64,000 nt of DNA, from contig WEDG01002492.1 in NCBI GenBank assembly GCA_017591395.1, positions 413,973 through 477,972 of the forward strand, given 5' to 3'. The DNA comes from Schistocephalus solidus (lineage: Eukaryota; Platyhelminthes; Cestoda; Diphyllobothriidea; Diphyllobothriidae). Positions 35,330-48,672 of the stretch are shown in pieces (within the stretch, counting starts at the first letter, position 1; every line of letters begins with the position of its first letter). The notes under the pieces were generated by a model. The model was given only the letters and a program-made list of their open reading frames with translations, was not told the origin of the DNA and did no database searches. The position numbers and the translations under genes are program-made.

Positions 35330-35695
35330 CGGGCCACGTGGTAGATGCGTTGCACCATAACGGGGGTCACATCAGGGCAAGGCAGGAGTTATTCGGGTTG
35401 CACTCCCATAGCAATTGCTGAACATGGGGCTGTGGTGGCACGCCTAGGGGTGGCTAGGGCCAATGGGCTCCGGCCACGCCGGCCACCTGCGCCCTCTCCG
35501 GTCTCCAGTCTTTTTGACCATTTCATGACATCGGGCTCAGATGGGGGAGGAGGAGAGAGTGCGATAGCTGCAGCGCAAGGTTACTATCACTTAAAACTAA
35601 TCGACGTGCAGGTCACCGTCTCTGCACCACCCTTCTGTAGAGCATACGGTGGGCATCGTCGGACTGCGACGGTCGAACTGACTTGTGTTTGTCGT
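35330..35695 (+). repeat. R1 interspersed repeat, third in the cluster
   Basis: Starts with gccacgtggtagatgcg and the caaggcaggagttattcggg segment, then gccacctgcgccctctccgg, gagagtgcgatagctgcagc, caggtcaccgtctctgcacc, and gacggtcgaactg. Same order as 14650-14320 and 52985-52655 in reverse. Confidence 0.8.
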
Positions 35696-35699
35696 GTTG

Positions 35700-37010
35700 T
35701 ACGCAGACACGGTTGCGTTTCTGTCGTAATTTGGTGGTCAATGTTATGTTCGGTTGAATTAAGGCTATTGGTCCGGAACAGTGTTGGCTCAAATTACCTA
35801 CACCCCAGCCGATAGCGTAATTGCAATTCTGCTTCAAACTGCGCAAATGTTGCCTAGCCTGGGACCACAAAGTTCCGAGAGGACTGAGTGACGCTGCCGA
35901 AAAGGACAGCCGCCTACAGAGAGTCAGTGCCAGGCCGGCAAAAGTACGTACAACGAATATGGACAGTACTGAGGACATTATTTACCTCCTCCAGAGACGG
36001 CAGCTTTTGGCGTCCTAATTCAGGCTACCCACATTTGTTTCCCGTGAAACATAAAAACTGTTATTTTATTCGTAAAGGCACTAACCCACCCTGCAGTATT
36101 TTTAAACCGTCTTACCTTTTGAACCAAATGGAACGGAAAATGGCAGTGATGTTTTACGCTGACGAAATATCCGTCAATTGGAATCGTTGCTCCAGCTACT
36201 GACGGTTGATTACTAGTAATACGGACCGATGATGTTTGATGAGCAAAATGGCCTTTTGGTGGGCAAAAAGCCCCAAATTGGTCTTGCCCGAATTATAACT
36301 GCTAAGAAGACGAAACTGCCGCAAATCAGCGTGAACAAGATCAAGCTGTCCGTTAGCGTCACTTTATTTATAGCCTGTATGCTAAGAGTTTCAAACATTC
36401 AAAACCGTTAGCAGACTCCTTGGAAGTGGGTGCGACGAAAATAATAATTTATTTTCTGGTGATCGTCTATTTCACCCCTCTGTTGGCGTTCGTTCAGGCA
36501 ACAGTTCAGTAGAAGTTCCGGCTTTTGGACTTATTGCCAAAACTGGCAATCGAAACCCACGAACCGAAATTTACTTTCAGGCATGCTAAGTTAGTCGTCG
36601 AAATTAATCTGCTGACGACGGTCGGATATGTGGCCCCACTTGTAGAACTGAAGGCAAGGACCCCTGCAAAATGGGAATGGTGATGAGTGGGTTAAACTAA
36701 ACGAACCGATAGGTGTTTTCGGCAGGCAGAAGTCAAAAATGACATTTATGTGATTAGCTTGCTTAAATACCCACTGACACGTTAAGCGAGAGCGTGAAAT
36801 TTTAAACACTGAATAGTTGGAGCTGTAAACGGGCAGAAAAATGAGGATTGGGGCATTCTTGACCGTAAGGCATTCTCGATAAATGAATCACAGCCCCGAT
36901 AGCTAATCACATTGAAAGAGAAAGGAAGGAAAATATATAGTTCCATACGAATAGCATGATGGTCACAACTGAAAATATAACTGAAGTTGACAACATAGAT
37001 GGCCTAAGCC
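35700..37010. other. Non-coding stretch, nothing recognised
   Basis: Short open frames only, with no domain or splice-bounded exon. Confidence 0.4.
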
Positions 37011-37014
37011 CTAA

Positions 37015-37210
37015 ATTTTGATGTATGCCTAAACTCCCAACCGTAACAATAACCTCTCCTCCCAACATCTAACTCTGCCCCCCTCTTACCCTTATCCTAA
37101 CAGTAAACCCACATCTAATCTTTACCTCAACCTATAACCCTAATCCTTAATCCCAGTCCTAAGACTAAAATCCAACTCTGTCTAACCCTAATCAGAATGC
37201 TAGCTATAAT
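37015..37210. repeat. Degenerate TAACCC-like core, possible sixth foldback copy
   Basis: C-rich strand of the telomere-like core (cttacccttatcctaacagt, cctataaccctaatcctt, tctaaccctaat). Flanking arms are not legible, so this may be a decayed copy or an independent degenerate interstitial telomeric tract. Confidence 0.5.
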
Positions 37211-38171
37211 GGTAATACTTAAAAGTGGAGTGATGTGGGAATGAGACAAAGAGAAGAGAGTTAATTTAAGGCTAAATAAACTTGGGTGTTTTTAAAAAAA
37301 ACCTAGATGGGGCCACATATTCTATCGGTACCGAGCTGAAAGTAGTTTCATGATCCTGTAGACTTTTGAACGATAAAAAGGGCGGAAAACGGACTACTTC
37401 TCCGAATTTTACCACTGCCAATCAGAGAAATGAACATTTGAGTTGTGCATCGAATTATAAAAGAAACAATAGCAATGGATCTTAAGTAACAGCACTGCAG
37501 TCGTGGTCCAGGACTGCATATTTACAGAGCTGTTATCCCTTAAATTGGGCTTCTTTCGGAATACTTATCAATAAAACAACTCCTTTTAAGCAAGGCTTTC
37601 TTAAAAGTTAGGTACAGGCCACATCACGTAGTTTACAGGAAAGTTACAGAAGTACATGAATATTTCGCCAAAAATGTTTCCAAGAAATAATATCGCGAAT
37701 ACTGTAACAATACGCACGATAAAATGTCCTCTTCCAGCGACTGGAAGCACGGAAAAGTCTGTAGTGCTAAGCAATGATGTTCTAAAATATGTTGAATGTG
37801 TGCATTTATACCACATTAAGTAATTTCTTAAAGGAATTTTATTTAAACAGTGATTTTTGTTGACTTTTCCAAAACGTGTTTTGCATATCACAAAAGGAGA
37901 CACGAGGATGAATAAGTTGGACTTCAGCTAGCCGGCTTTTGTAATATCTTTATGAATACCAAAGCTTTCCCGAAAATAATAGTCATTTTATCCACTTTTT
38001 AAAGTTTCAAGTATAAATATAGCGACCCATACACAAATAAATATTTAAAATTGAATCAAAATAAAGTAGTATAAGTCTTCTAATGTACAAATTCAAAAAG
38101 TGTCATTTGAAACAGGACGAATATATTTATGCGTTATGTGTTAATTAATTGCGTTCCATGGCCAGCATTAC

Positions 38172-38257
38172 CTCAGTGTTTACTCCAGCCTTCGGGGAAC
38201 TACGAATTGAGTTAGACTCGAAAGATTTTCTAGCTGAGGGCGTCGGAGAGGTTTTCG
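38172..38257 (-). CDS. Unidentified Ser-rich basic protein, internal exon 3 of 3
   Basis: This 86-nt exon is bounded by a textbook acceptor (cttatttttaattttag) and donor (CTGAG/GTAATG). Only one of its three frames is open: KTSPTPSARKSFESNSIRSS followed by PKAGVNTE. That is precisely the frame demanded by the preceding exon (G+CG), and the composition (Ser, Pro, Lys, Arg) continues that of its neighbour. It ends in phase 0. A possible terminal exon follows at 37758-37633, after an acceptor ending cactacag with a stop at 37635-37633, but its hydrophobic composition makes that doubtful. Confidence 0.58.
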
Positions 38258-38754
38258 CTAAAATTAAAAATAAGAACATTTAAGCAGAAGAGGAGAATAC
38301 AGTTGAAAAAGGAAATCAAACCTAAATATTGACTTTTTAAAAATGATCTTGCGCGAAATGGTCCCTTAAAAGATATTAGGAAGTTTTTACGTATGTGCCA
38401 ATAATGTGTAGGATATGCAATTTATCAAACTAATGATCAAAATGTAAACCATTAAATTAAATATGACCATAATAAATCGAATTGCTTTTTATCCCAACTT
38501 CCCATGCTAATATAATGTAAGGGTTCTTTCTGTTTTCTTCTTTAACAGGCTTGATGACGATGTTTTGTTCAAAATACTGCCAATTCAATGTGCGCTGTAA
38601 AAAATGTCAAATTTCACAAAACGGTTTAGTAATCCAAGGATGCAGGAAGAAAAATTCGGAATCTTGCGTAGTGTTGTATCAAAAAGAAAATGCAAAGGGT
38701 TTATTGCTAAGCTTCGGGGGCAGAAGTTATAGTAATGTTCATATGTTAACTTGC

Positions 38755-39027
38755 CTTCTGTCGACGATGAGATTGGCTTAAGAAGACGACTTTTGGAACC
38801 TTCCAGTTTAGGCTTAGTTCTAAGCAAAACACCGGCAGGTGTCGACGGGGTGGTCTGCCTGACGACCTGGCGTTTTGATTGTTGAAGATGCGGTGCTGGC
38901 CCCTCTGATTGTCGCATGCTTGATGAAAGCGAACGCTTTAGCGGAAGTGACGACTGAGTGGAGTTTGCTGGTAATCGAGAAATATTTCTTGGCACGAATC
39001 CGAAATGCGAAGTATCCGAAGTTGTGT
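38755..39027 (-). CDS. Unidentified Ser-rich basic protein, internal exon 2 of 3
   Basis: This 273-nt exon has a very good acceptor (ttgtctcttttatactttgacag) and encodes about 90 residues rich in Ser, Pro, Arg and Gln, for example SRLPANSTQSSLPLKRSLSS, SKRQVVRQTTPSTPAG and KSRLLKPISSSTE. The best 3' boundary is GAAG/GCAAGT at 38755/38754, an apparent GC donor of the exact AG/GCAAGT consensus. With it the exon ends in phase 1 and joins the next exon in frame. The basic Ser/Pro-rich runs resemble disordered microtubule-binding regions, but no family can be named. The open frame extending to 38585 is read-through into the intron. Confidence 0.62.
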
Positions 39028-39733
39028 CTGTCAAAGTATAAAAGAGACAATCAAATTCGCTCCTTGAAAATAAGATAAAGTACAACCCTCGTTTTTGTAT
39101 CAAAGTGGCAAACGTTGGATAACTTTGAAAAAACAACAAAAATGGTAGAGTATCATTGTGTTATTGATGTAGAAAGGGTGATATGATGGTACGAAAATAA
39201 GTTTTCTTGCTAAAAACAATCCACCTTATTAGAAAACTTACGAATGCCCAATATAAATTGAAAGGAGGAAATAGACATTATTCACATCCAAAACTATACA
39301 GTTTTTAAGACAGAGGGTAACTTGATGAATATTTGTTCAATTAAAGCTGTTGGATGTTCAAATAATTTTTACCAACCGTTATAAAAGTAATTATTGAAAA
39401 GATGCTGTGTAAAGAGAACTGGTCGCAAATCTTAAAGAGGATATTTACGTTAGCTCACTATAAAAAACAGATAGGTAATGCATTTCACATGAGCGATAAG
39501 CTTAAAAAGTAAGACCTTAAGCAGGCAGATTATGCTGATAGTTACAGCCAATAAAACACTGCAGTTTACAGTAAACTTTGATTAATGATAACAATGTTCT
39601 AAACGATATTTTGAAAAAATTAGAAAACCTAAACTTTTGGCTTTATGAAACAAGGTAACAAGTATGCTTAGTTATCTAACCTTTGAGTTAAGTAAGGTAA
39701 AGTTGAACAATGGTGATGTACCTGTTAGTTTAC

Positions 39734-39887
39734 CGTAACAAGAAGAAGTCAGACGAGTATCCTCAACGCACTTTGATGTCTCATAAGACGGTGAAATGGA
39801 TAAACGATTTTTAACGGAGTCTGGATGGATAGAAGTGTTAAGGGATCGTCGATTCCATTGCATTGTATCCTTGTCAGTGGGTTTATA
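39734..39887 (-). CDS. Unidentified Ser-rich basic protein, internal exon 1 of 3
   Basis: This 154-nt open segment (51 codons plus one base) lies between an AG acceptor (tttgagacag) and a donor TACG/GTAAAC. It encodes a polar, Ser/Thr/Arg-rich stretch beginning YKPTDKDTMQWNRRSLNTS and containing SVKNRLSISPSYE, unlike the random hydrophobic translations around it. It ends in phase 1, which fits the first two bases of the next exon (G+AC makes Asp). I do not recognise the family. Such composition is common in disordered cytoskeletal or regulatory proteins. Earlier exons must exist but were not found. Confidence 0.55.
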
Positions 39888-42800
39888 CTGTCTCAAAGGC
39901 AGTTGTTATCCTATTAGATATCGTTCAATTCCAAACTTTAGCAGTCATTCGAGGTTTTAAGCATTTTTCACTTCAGAATGAAAATGAGAATATATGCCTC
40001 TAAATTCAAATACACAGTGAATAATATTTTATATAAGGCAATGCGATAGTGCGCACAAATTCCCGGTTCGTCAGTCATAACCCAAAAACGGAAACTCACT
40101 TCCAAACAATTTACTCAAACAACTGGTCTCTGAATAATTTTGAGCATTTTGAGTGTGGTTTGTATTCCAATCAAAAAATATACTTTACAGCTCTACGATA
40201 TACACCTAACTATCTGCATAATTTAACCTATTCTACTAGCCCCGTCTATCACCCTCTGGCCCCCTGGGCTATAGCCAGGCACTTTCACATGTTTGGTGTG
40301 TGGTAGATCAAATCCACAAGAGCGAACTGTTTGGTAAAATTAAAACTCGCACGATATATATATGTGCGCTAGAGTTTTTAAGCTTACTATGAAGATGGCG
40401 ATCATTAAAAATATCAAATTTAATATTTAAATATTTTCTACAATCTGAACAGAAGCTTCCAAACTATTCTCTTAAAATAATAAATCAGTAAAGTTAATTT
40501 TTAAGGGTAAATAATTTGTGCTAAAACTTCAAGAGTACTTTATCGTACATAAAACCCACCATTTCTCTTGACATCAATTAACGAATAAAAGATACGAGGC
40601 AAAAAACGAATTCCCGCCCAAATCAAACAATTTTCCATAAGATTGATTCACTTAAACTACGCACGCCTGATTGTTATAGTATAGAACGAAAACAGTTGAT
40701 GTAACTTTTTCATAGGGAAAATCTCGTGTATCCTTTATTTAGGAAAAAATAATGACAGCGGGCTAACAATGTAGAAAACAGCATGGAACAACGTTGATGT
40801 TTTCTGCTTCTGTAAGGTGTGTTCATTATAGGTACGTTCATACGATGAGAACTCAAGCATAGAATGACATAGAACCCGACAGGTAAAACCTGACAGCGTT
40901 TAAGAACAGCGCAACAAGATCACTAGCACCAAAATCAGTCAAGCATATAAGGAGCAAGCATCCGACCAGATTGCAATTGGTAAACGTAGAGAAAGCCACG
41001 GAAAAAAGGCAATAATTTGAAATGGCTACAAAAACGCGCATTAGAATCGAAATGTTCACAAATACAAACACCTTCTCTTGAGTTGATGGTAACAGTAAGA
41101 CACCGATATGCCCAAAGCTGGGGAGCTTTTGCTAATTACGCAAACTAGTTAGAATATAAATAAATAAATATGATACCGTCCTCGTGGTGAGCACTACGTG
41201 CGGTAAATTGATCTTCACCTTCCTAAGTTTGCATTGCCCGGATTCCACTTTCCAATGGGTGAACTTCTTCCAACTCATCATTGCATCCAAAATTTCCTGG
41301 CATCCTTTCAAACTCTATGTGTAAGAACGAAAGCCTATATATGAGAATTTATTTTTTCCCAAGCCGCGTAGTTGCATGTTGATCAAACCTGCGCGAAACG
41401 ATTTTTGTACCTTTATGTGCGCTGACGTTAAAAAATCGCTTTCAATTACAGCTGTTTGAGCAGAAAAACAGTCTAACTCAGTATGGAACAATAACAAAAC
41501 TACTTCTGTGAAACATCGTCTCGCTTCAATCGACGCCATAATTACTGTTACAGCAGTGCCAAAAATTCCAGTAAACATCTGCAGATAGGTAATTCAAAGG
41601 TGTTTGCCTATTTTTTGCAAATCGATTGAATTTAAATTATACGGCTGGAGTATAAAATTGATAATTTCTTAATCTATGCTGTGTCCTTCCACCATAATAC
41701 ACCTTCATTTCCACAGATAATCAACAACTTGTAATATAATCTGCGACTGTGAGCTAGCAAGTGTTTTTAAAAATGACTTTTTCTAGGGATTGTTAACACT
41801 CTGTGAGAAATTCATTTTAATGTGTTCTAACAATATTCAAAGAATTCTTGTTTATTTTGCCCATGGCTAATTTATGCAGACGAAATACTCTTCACATTAC
41901 TTATCTCACTGCTTTATTGCCATGTTTTCATAATTTCAAACAGTTGCCACGTTTTCGCAGTGTGAGCCTCTGCAACTACTCAGCATTTATTCGAGATCTA
42001 GAATAGAACTTGTATGACTAAGCATAGTTTCCTTATTCGGGACAATCACTAAGATTTCCTTTCGCGTTTGAAGAAGCCAGCGTACGCTAGTAAATATTAT
42101 TCTAACTTGTCTGCACAAACCTATTGTGTACAAACTTTTAGCTTGTATAGAGAGTGGAAACATCGGTTGATAATAATGACCTACCTTCAATGCTCAGCAG
42201 TAGATTTTCCATATTGTTCCTATTGTACCAAACAGATGTTAACAAGAGCTCGGTCGACATTAAAATCGGTTAACACTATAATTTCGTCCATTGCCGTTGT
42301 TAGAAGACGTAGTTGTAGCAACTCCTAGATCAGGTATTAGCCAGTATGAAAATTTCACTTTCACTTCATTATCGCATCGGTCAGTTGAATCAAAGAAATG
42401 AACGTGGGGTTCGTGCATATGGGCCAGGTTTCTTGTCCGTCGTACGATTTTATGTCGTATGCTTACATCACCCGGCCGTTAAAATGCTGTATGCTGAGTT
42501 ACATGAGCTAAAACAGGCAAGGACCCAAACACTTCTCTCTGTTTAATAACGATTTCATCAGAAACCCTGATACCGTAGCTACTCTACAGCCCACACGGAA
42601 AATTCTCTGATTTTTGAAGCCTTTAAGTCAATCGATATCACTTCGACTAGATATTAAATACAAATTTTACTTTGCGTATTCAACGGTAAGCGATACGAAA
42701 ACATTTTAGGGTATAGGCCTACAAAATCAATATTTATCATTTCTTATTTCCGCGTTTAAGATTCTTGCTTTACTATGAAGGTTCAGGACGAACGATTTCT

Positions 42801-45800
42801 CTTCCTTCATGCTGAATGAAGCTTTTGGGTGATCGCGCATAAAGGCAGTATTAGAGAAAGGCACGGATGGATTTATTGAAGACGTTGTGCGCAATTTATA
42901 TAAAACTGACTGGGGCAGTTGGCAGCGCGTCGCCTTGTTATTCTCTTTGGTGCAGAGGTAATAACGATTGGCCTTCAAGCGTTGATAAAAGACAGTTTAT
43001 AGACAGACATTTAAAATTCTGCGTAAGGTTCGAGCTTAACAAACCACATAGAGTTTCCAGACAGCTCGATGCAAGGAACACATTCTGGGACCTCGTCTGT
43101 GTATAAGCATGAGGGATTGTTTTTGGAGTCTTTTGGCTGAGTTGCCGAAATTTTCCATAAGATAAACTCTCCTAGTAGTAGAAGTGGTCCTGCTCATTTC
43201 ATCGTTATCTTTGAATTTTTGGGAAACATTTCATCACGCGTATATGAGTGGTTTCTATCTTGCTCTCTGTGTAGGCATCGCTTACTTTTCTGAGCACAAA
43301 ATGACGCTGGTTGCATTTCCATACATGTGGATATAGCTGTGGCGTCTTTTTGGGCGGTTTAGTCGACTTGACAAATCTCTTCTCTTATTTGATCAAAACT
43401 CTATCTTATGAGAGTGCAGATGCAATTTTTCATCCTGTGCAATTTTGGAAGTTGCCAGATCAATCGGGCATCGGTATCAAGCCCTAAATTCTCTATTTAA
43501 CCAATATGTCATTGACTTTTATGCATAGTCCGTATGCAGAATAATTAATTTGTTTGCCTTATTTAAGACTGTATAGGATTCTGCAGCAAACATTTGCTTT
43601 CAGACGAGTTTCCCAACAACTCTCAGATTTGCTCCCTGTTCCAAGTAACGAGTTGACCAGCGCAACCGGGAAACTATATTTCAAAGATTTTACATGTTCG
43701 TATTTTGGTAAATCTTATGTACATTTGATATTAGGCAGGCCTTTATTGACGATATAAAAACATGGTCGCTTTTGTTTAGTGGGGGGAATTCGGTATTGTT
43801 AATTATCTAGGTGCCAGTCAGTGATCAAAAAGAAACACGTCAACAGAATATAATAGTATTTGTAGGGAACCGTATGCTGCTTCTTCAGTGCTCAAATTTG
43901 GCCAACGTAGCCGAAAGCCCGACTATGCAGAAAGGCAATATTCGAACTCCAGTATATTTTCGTGTGAGTGTGGTAGGAGGGATACAAATTGGAGCTAATT
44001 AGCCGATTAACTTTGTGATAATCTGACTCGGTCTACACAATAGGGCCAGCTGCGACATTTATAGCAAAGGCGTTTTGGCTGCTGGTAAAACTTAGCTTGG
44101 GCAAGCTTTAACTGATTCGCACAAAATGGTTTCGGAATACTGACCGTCTCTATCAAGTTTCTTCCATGATAAAATGTCAGTAGTGCCGAGTCAAAGGTGT
44201 TGTCACCACCGTCCACGTATAACTCTCCTACTTGGTCGAGGGATTGTAGGAGGCCCTTGGATGTATGACCTACTGATCCCGCAAGGTTTATGTGCCAAGA
44301 GGCTTGACGTTCTCTGCAACATGAAGGTTCAAATCGACGTCATAAAGTACGAACAGAACTGGACCCCTGTCTGGGAAATCGTCAAGCCTAGCATGCTTAT
44401 ACAACGGAAGAGTTTGGAATAATCCAGTCAGGTGCAGTTTCAGTTGAAGCTTAATCATATACAGTCTTCTACGGAATATTCAGCCCGAGGATATTTCTTG
44501 AAGGTGAAATAAATGCTGTGTCAAGGATATCTGCAGTTACCCAGCTCTCTGCGATTCAATATGCATGCAGCTTCTCACGGGCTGGAAAAGAAAAGAGCAT
44601 TATTCAGTTCGCAGGCATTCATTCGAATACGATCTCAGGTGAACTGTTCTCCCTATGAATACGCTGTAGGTAGCCAATGCCTGATTTAAAGCAAATTTAA
44701 AGTGTTTATCAGGGTACTGGGGCTAAGTTTTTGCTGAAAAAGTTAAGGTCAGACTTGTTTTCGTTTCTTTTGATCGTTTTCGAAAGTTGCTATTTTTCAA
44801 ATGAATCCTGACACTTAGTTGTTGATGGTTCAGGTTTTAAAGTGAAAAATTTGGCTACTTTCGCATACATCTTGTGATTTTCTCCATACCTTATTCAGTT
44901 TCTACCAGTATATCTAAAGTGCCACAGGTTCGGTAGCTTCGCCTATATATTCAGTGCATTTAACCGTCTTCGCTCCAGTTAAATTGCGTGGAGCGCTTTT
45001 CGCAGTATCTTGTTTTGTCCTTTTGTATTAGAGAAAATAGTGCTGAGTTTATGATGAGTGTGCAATACACACCCGTAGCACGCCTGCTTATCTGCATTAT
45101 TCTTTTTTGTGGATTAAGCATGCGGATTGGTACCTCAATGAGCTGAAAACCTATTTATTTTGGATTCCTTTTTCAATATTTTCTTGCATAAACGTGCTGC
45201 TGCAGCTGAGTTTAAGTCACCACCTGCAAGAACAGCTTACTGTTCTGAATGACTGCAAGCATTTTTGCTGAACTCATGCAGTTGAACTATTGTCCTGCTT
45301 AACCAAGAAGGATTCGACCTGTGTTCGTAAACGCAGGGTTCGACGGAGGGAAGTTCAGACTCAGTTTACAAAAGCACCAAGTTACTCTTACTCACAATGG
45401 CTTCAGAAAAATTTCTATGCTGCCCAATATTTCAATTGCTACACCAAATAAGCATACTCTTGCCATTATTTCGACAGCACGTCACAGTGATGATTTATAA
45501 ACTACTCTAGTCAAAATTTTATTGCGTTCCTATTGAGGACTCGCGTCAGTTTTTGCTAACATTCAGAAAACGAACCTCCCCAGGGATCGTTCTTGTGCAT
45601 CTCCTTCTTGGTTTTTAAAGTCAGCGTTGTTGTGATCTCTGTCGCAAAACTGTATATGGACAATTGACAGAAAAGAAATTTCTTGACAAATGTCAGACAA
45701 TTTTCATCAGCACCCTAATGTAGATTTTGTCATTGCATATGTCTGGAATGCCGAGCGTAGAATGGTCAACAAGATCATTCCAAAATCGGAAGCCACTTCA

Positions 45801-45990
45801 AAACTAATGACAGCCCATCGCGTGTGCAATGCTTATTTTCTTTTTCGTTATCAGCGCCTGATTCCAACACATGAGGAACTATTTTTTAGACCGATCTTTC
45901 AATAATCGTTGCGCCCAGAATTAAATCAATTAACTACTTATATGAGTTCGATGATAAGATCTGACAGATGAAAATATCCGAGTTGGTTGG
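39888..45990. other. Long AT-rich stretch, nothing firm recognised
   Basis: Upstream exons of the Ser-rich gene should lie in this direction. Frames such as 42727-42978 (-), beginning at TTSSINPSVPFSNTAFMRDH, and 41315-41578 (-) are possible exons but lack convincing paired splice sites. No transposon landmark was seen. Confidence 0.3.
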
Positions 45991-45994
45991 TGCC

Positions 45995-46475
45995 TGAACG
46001 AGGGAAGAGTGAAGTCGGTAGCACTCAGCGCATATTCCTCAATAAAAACCATCACGCGCATGAACATATCCAGCATGTGAAAAATCGTCATTTGGAAGGC
46101 CGCCAACTGACGGGATAAGTCAGTTCTCGTCGTAGGACGGGGGGCCGGCTGAAATGACTGCCTATTCATGTGGTTGCTATGGCACTCCCACTCAGTTGGG
46201 GATCTGCGTCGTCCCCCTCTTAGTCCTGTGCTGACTTGGTCCATGATACACAGACGAGGCCCATGTGCACGCATAGACGGGTTGTTTAGCTTTGTCAGCA
46301 GCTGCGCCAGATCTCACCTCCCTTCTTGACACCCGGCCCAAACACCTGAGGGAAAATAGGGCGTAGTAGATGCTACACTAGCCTACACTAACTATAAGAT
46401 ACGCGCACGTCATAATCCTTGCGCCGTCCCTGCTGTGGGCCACGCGGTCGAACAATTTGTAGACTGTTCTGCCGC
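45995..46475 (+). repeat. R1 interspersed repeat, diverged copy
   Basis: Shares the R1 order in eroded form: catattcctcaataaaaacc, atttggaaggccgccaactg, gacgggataa, tggcactcccactcagttgg, ttcttgacacccggccc, gcgtagtagatgctaca, and cacgcggtcgaac. About 480 bp, the same length as the 59.7-kb copy. Confidence 0.65.
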
Positions 46476-46479
46476 ACCT

Positions 46480-48385
46480 TTGGGACTAACCACTAAAGGT
46501 TTGCTGCAGACAAATCTGTCTTTTCTTATACGTAAGCCATGAACATCTCGATTTGTAGAAGTTAGTAAAAGTGCGAAGAAATTAATAAGTCAAGGAAATG
46601 AAACTTGCGCTCGAATTCTTACTAGGGGTGGTGTGCTATGTTTTTAACGGTTGTATTTTAGCACACTAAAACAAACGGCTTGTATATTACTACAGGTTTG
46701 AGGATTTTGACGTCTCCAAGGCTATGTTCTGTTTTAGGGTATTTATTTTTCGGGAGTAATTCGGTAGTCTCGACAGTCAGATCAAGGAGAAGGCAAGTAC
46801 AGAGGGGCGTTATAGTAAAAAATGCTATGACCTTATCGAGCAGATGGCTTGGCCAAGAGTTTTGTTGGCGATATTCCACTATTGCCCGAACCACTACCCA
46901 GGAATGAAACATTTTTAGCAAATATCGTTCCCGTCTGTATGTTCGAGTGCTCGTACGTCCTCAATGGCTCTGAAGCCATCAGCCACCTTCTCGCGCCACA
47001 GCAGTTGTGGTTGCGCGTTGACCTGAAGTAGCTACCAGGCTTCAAACTATGAAGATAGATGAGCGGCTGCCACAGTAGGAAGTGTCGAATGATGATAAAA
47101 ACTGGGAGATTTCTCTTGACATGGATGCCCGAACATGCAGTAGTTGTTAGGAGGTAAGCTTCAAGTTCTCAAGTCGTGGTCGATGTGAAGAGACTGCAAC
47201 ACCCACTTTGATGAGATCAAACTTCTCGCCAAGATGGCATCCGTGTGAACCGAAAGCTACTTAAATCCTGTTTCTTCGGTCCGTGCTTCATCGACAAGTG
47301 CAACTACCCTTCCCACTCTGTACTCAGCCCTCATACTTTACCGGAGTATAATCATTTAACGTGCGTAGAGAGCCTAGGTGATCAGTGGCCCGCTGCTTTT
47401 ATTGGTGTGCCCATAATTTTGAATAGTCAGCCCAACAAAACTGTCGATAAACCTACGCCAATTAATGACTCAGGTGCGACTGGGAAAGCATCAAGTACGG
47501 CTCTCTGTAATGAATGCAGGAGCTGCTACTTAAGCTAGGTTTGTGTTGTCAGGTTGACTGGATCCTATAAATACCACTCCCGTATATGCTAATCATTTTT
47601 ATCTCTACCCGCCTCTATTTATTGTTTCACGTGAGCGACCCTCTTTTGCACCAGTCAGCGTCCTAACTCGGGATAAAACAAAGCAATGAAAGACGTGTGA
47701 CACCGCGTTATGTCTTGTTAGTTTAAACAAGGTCGCCACAGATGCAATAAACATTCCCACGGCTCGATAGTCTTTTCAGGATGCTAGATGGGATTTTTGT
47801 GTCCGAAAATTACATTATGTGCTAAGGAGAATTGCTGCGCAATAAAGGAGCAGGCATTCGTCCAGTACTAACGTGGGTGCCATCATTCTTTCTAAATGTG
47901 ACAGACCAATTTCTGACTTAGACTGCGTAGCAGAAAGTTTGTGCAAGTCTATTTTCTGTCGTTTCCGATCGCATGAAAACATAACGATTTTCCATATACT
48001 ATGAAGCGGAAGTATCGAGATCCCCAACCATAAGCTGGGGGTGCGGAAAAATAGAAGGTAAGGCTTATTTTGGTAGAATGCAAGAAACTCGTTGCAGGGC
48101 AGAAATATTTTGCCACCAAGCGAGTTAATCAGACGCACGGCTACGATTTGCCTTGTCTCTTCAAACCCGAGTGGTTGGCACGGGCATGAAGGACAATATT
48201 GATCGACCAATCAAGACGTGCCGCGCAGTGCGTTAATACTCGTATGACTCGCAGTGCGTACTTTCGGACCGATACTCGCGAAAAAAACAAAGGGCATGCG
48301 ACTTTCGCTGAGGAGTTGGCGCGCGCGTAGGTGCACTGCCACGACAAGCCATGTTTCTCATCTTTTTATACCTGGAGAAATTTTT
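46480..48385. other. Non-coding stretch, nothing firm recognised
   Basis: Frames at 47245-47538 (+) and 47815-48210 (-) are 97 and 131 codons long but show no recognisable domain or splice context. Confidence 0.3.
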
Positions 48386-48388
48386 GGC

Positions 48389-48672
48389 GGAGGTTACCTC
48401 TATGACCCCGTGGCAGGAATGCGGACAGAAACTGCCCCCCTCCCCCTACGTAATGCAGGCAGCCTTGTTCTATATTTCAGAATGAGTAAATAGTCCTGTA
48501 TCATAACCCTAACTCAAACCTTAACCGCGACCCTAATCTTGACGCTACATCCAAGCCCAAACTTACCATAACACTAAGCTTAACCCCGATTTCCTGGGAG
48601 TTTACCGCAAAACCACCCGTATCGTGGTCGGCCCTGTTCTCATATCTTGCTCGGTGACCATATAGTCAATCC
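48389..48672. mobile_element. Telomere-like foldback element, copy 4
   Basis: Left arm ggttacctctatgacc, then ggcaggaatgcggacagaaac. Core of TAACCC-like units (ataaccctaactcaaacctt, ggattcgaccctaatc-type). Inner right terminus tttcctgggagtttaccgcaa. Right arm ggccctgttctcatat and ggtgaccatatagtcaatcc. Confidence 0.62.

Noticed and set aside
34649..35978. Overlapping 65-156 codon frames on both strands
   Set aside because: They follow the GC-rich R1 repeats and recur wherever R1 occurs; no protein-like conservation.
36213..41071. Several short hydrophobic frames (for example 36213-36398, 37601-37903, 40853-41071) as membrane proteins
   Set aside because: AT-rich random sequence readily gives Phe/Leu/Ile-rich translations; no paired splice sites or family motifs.
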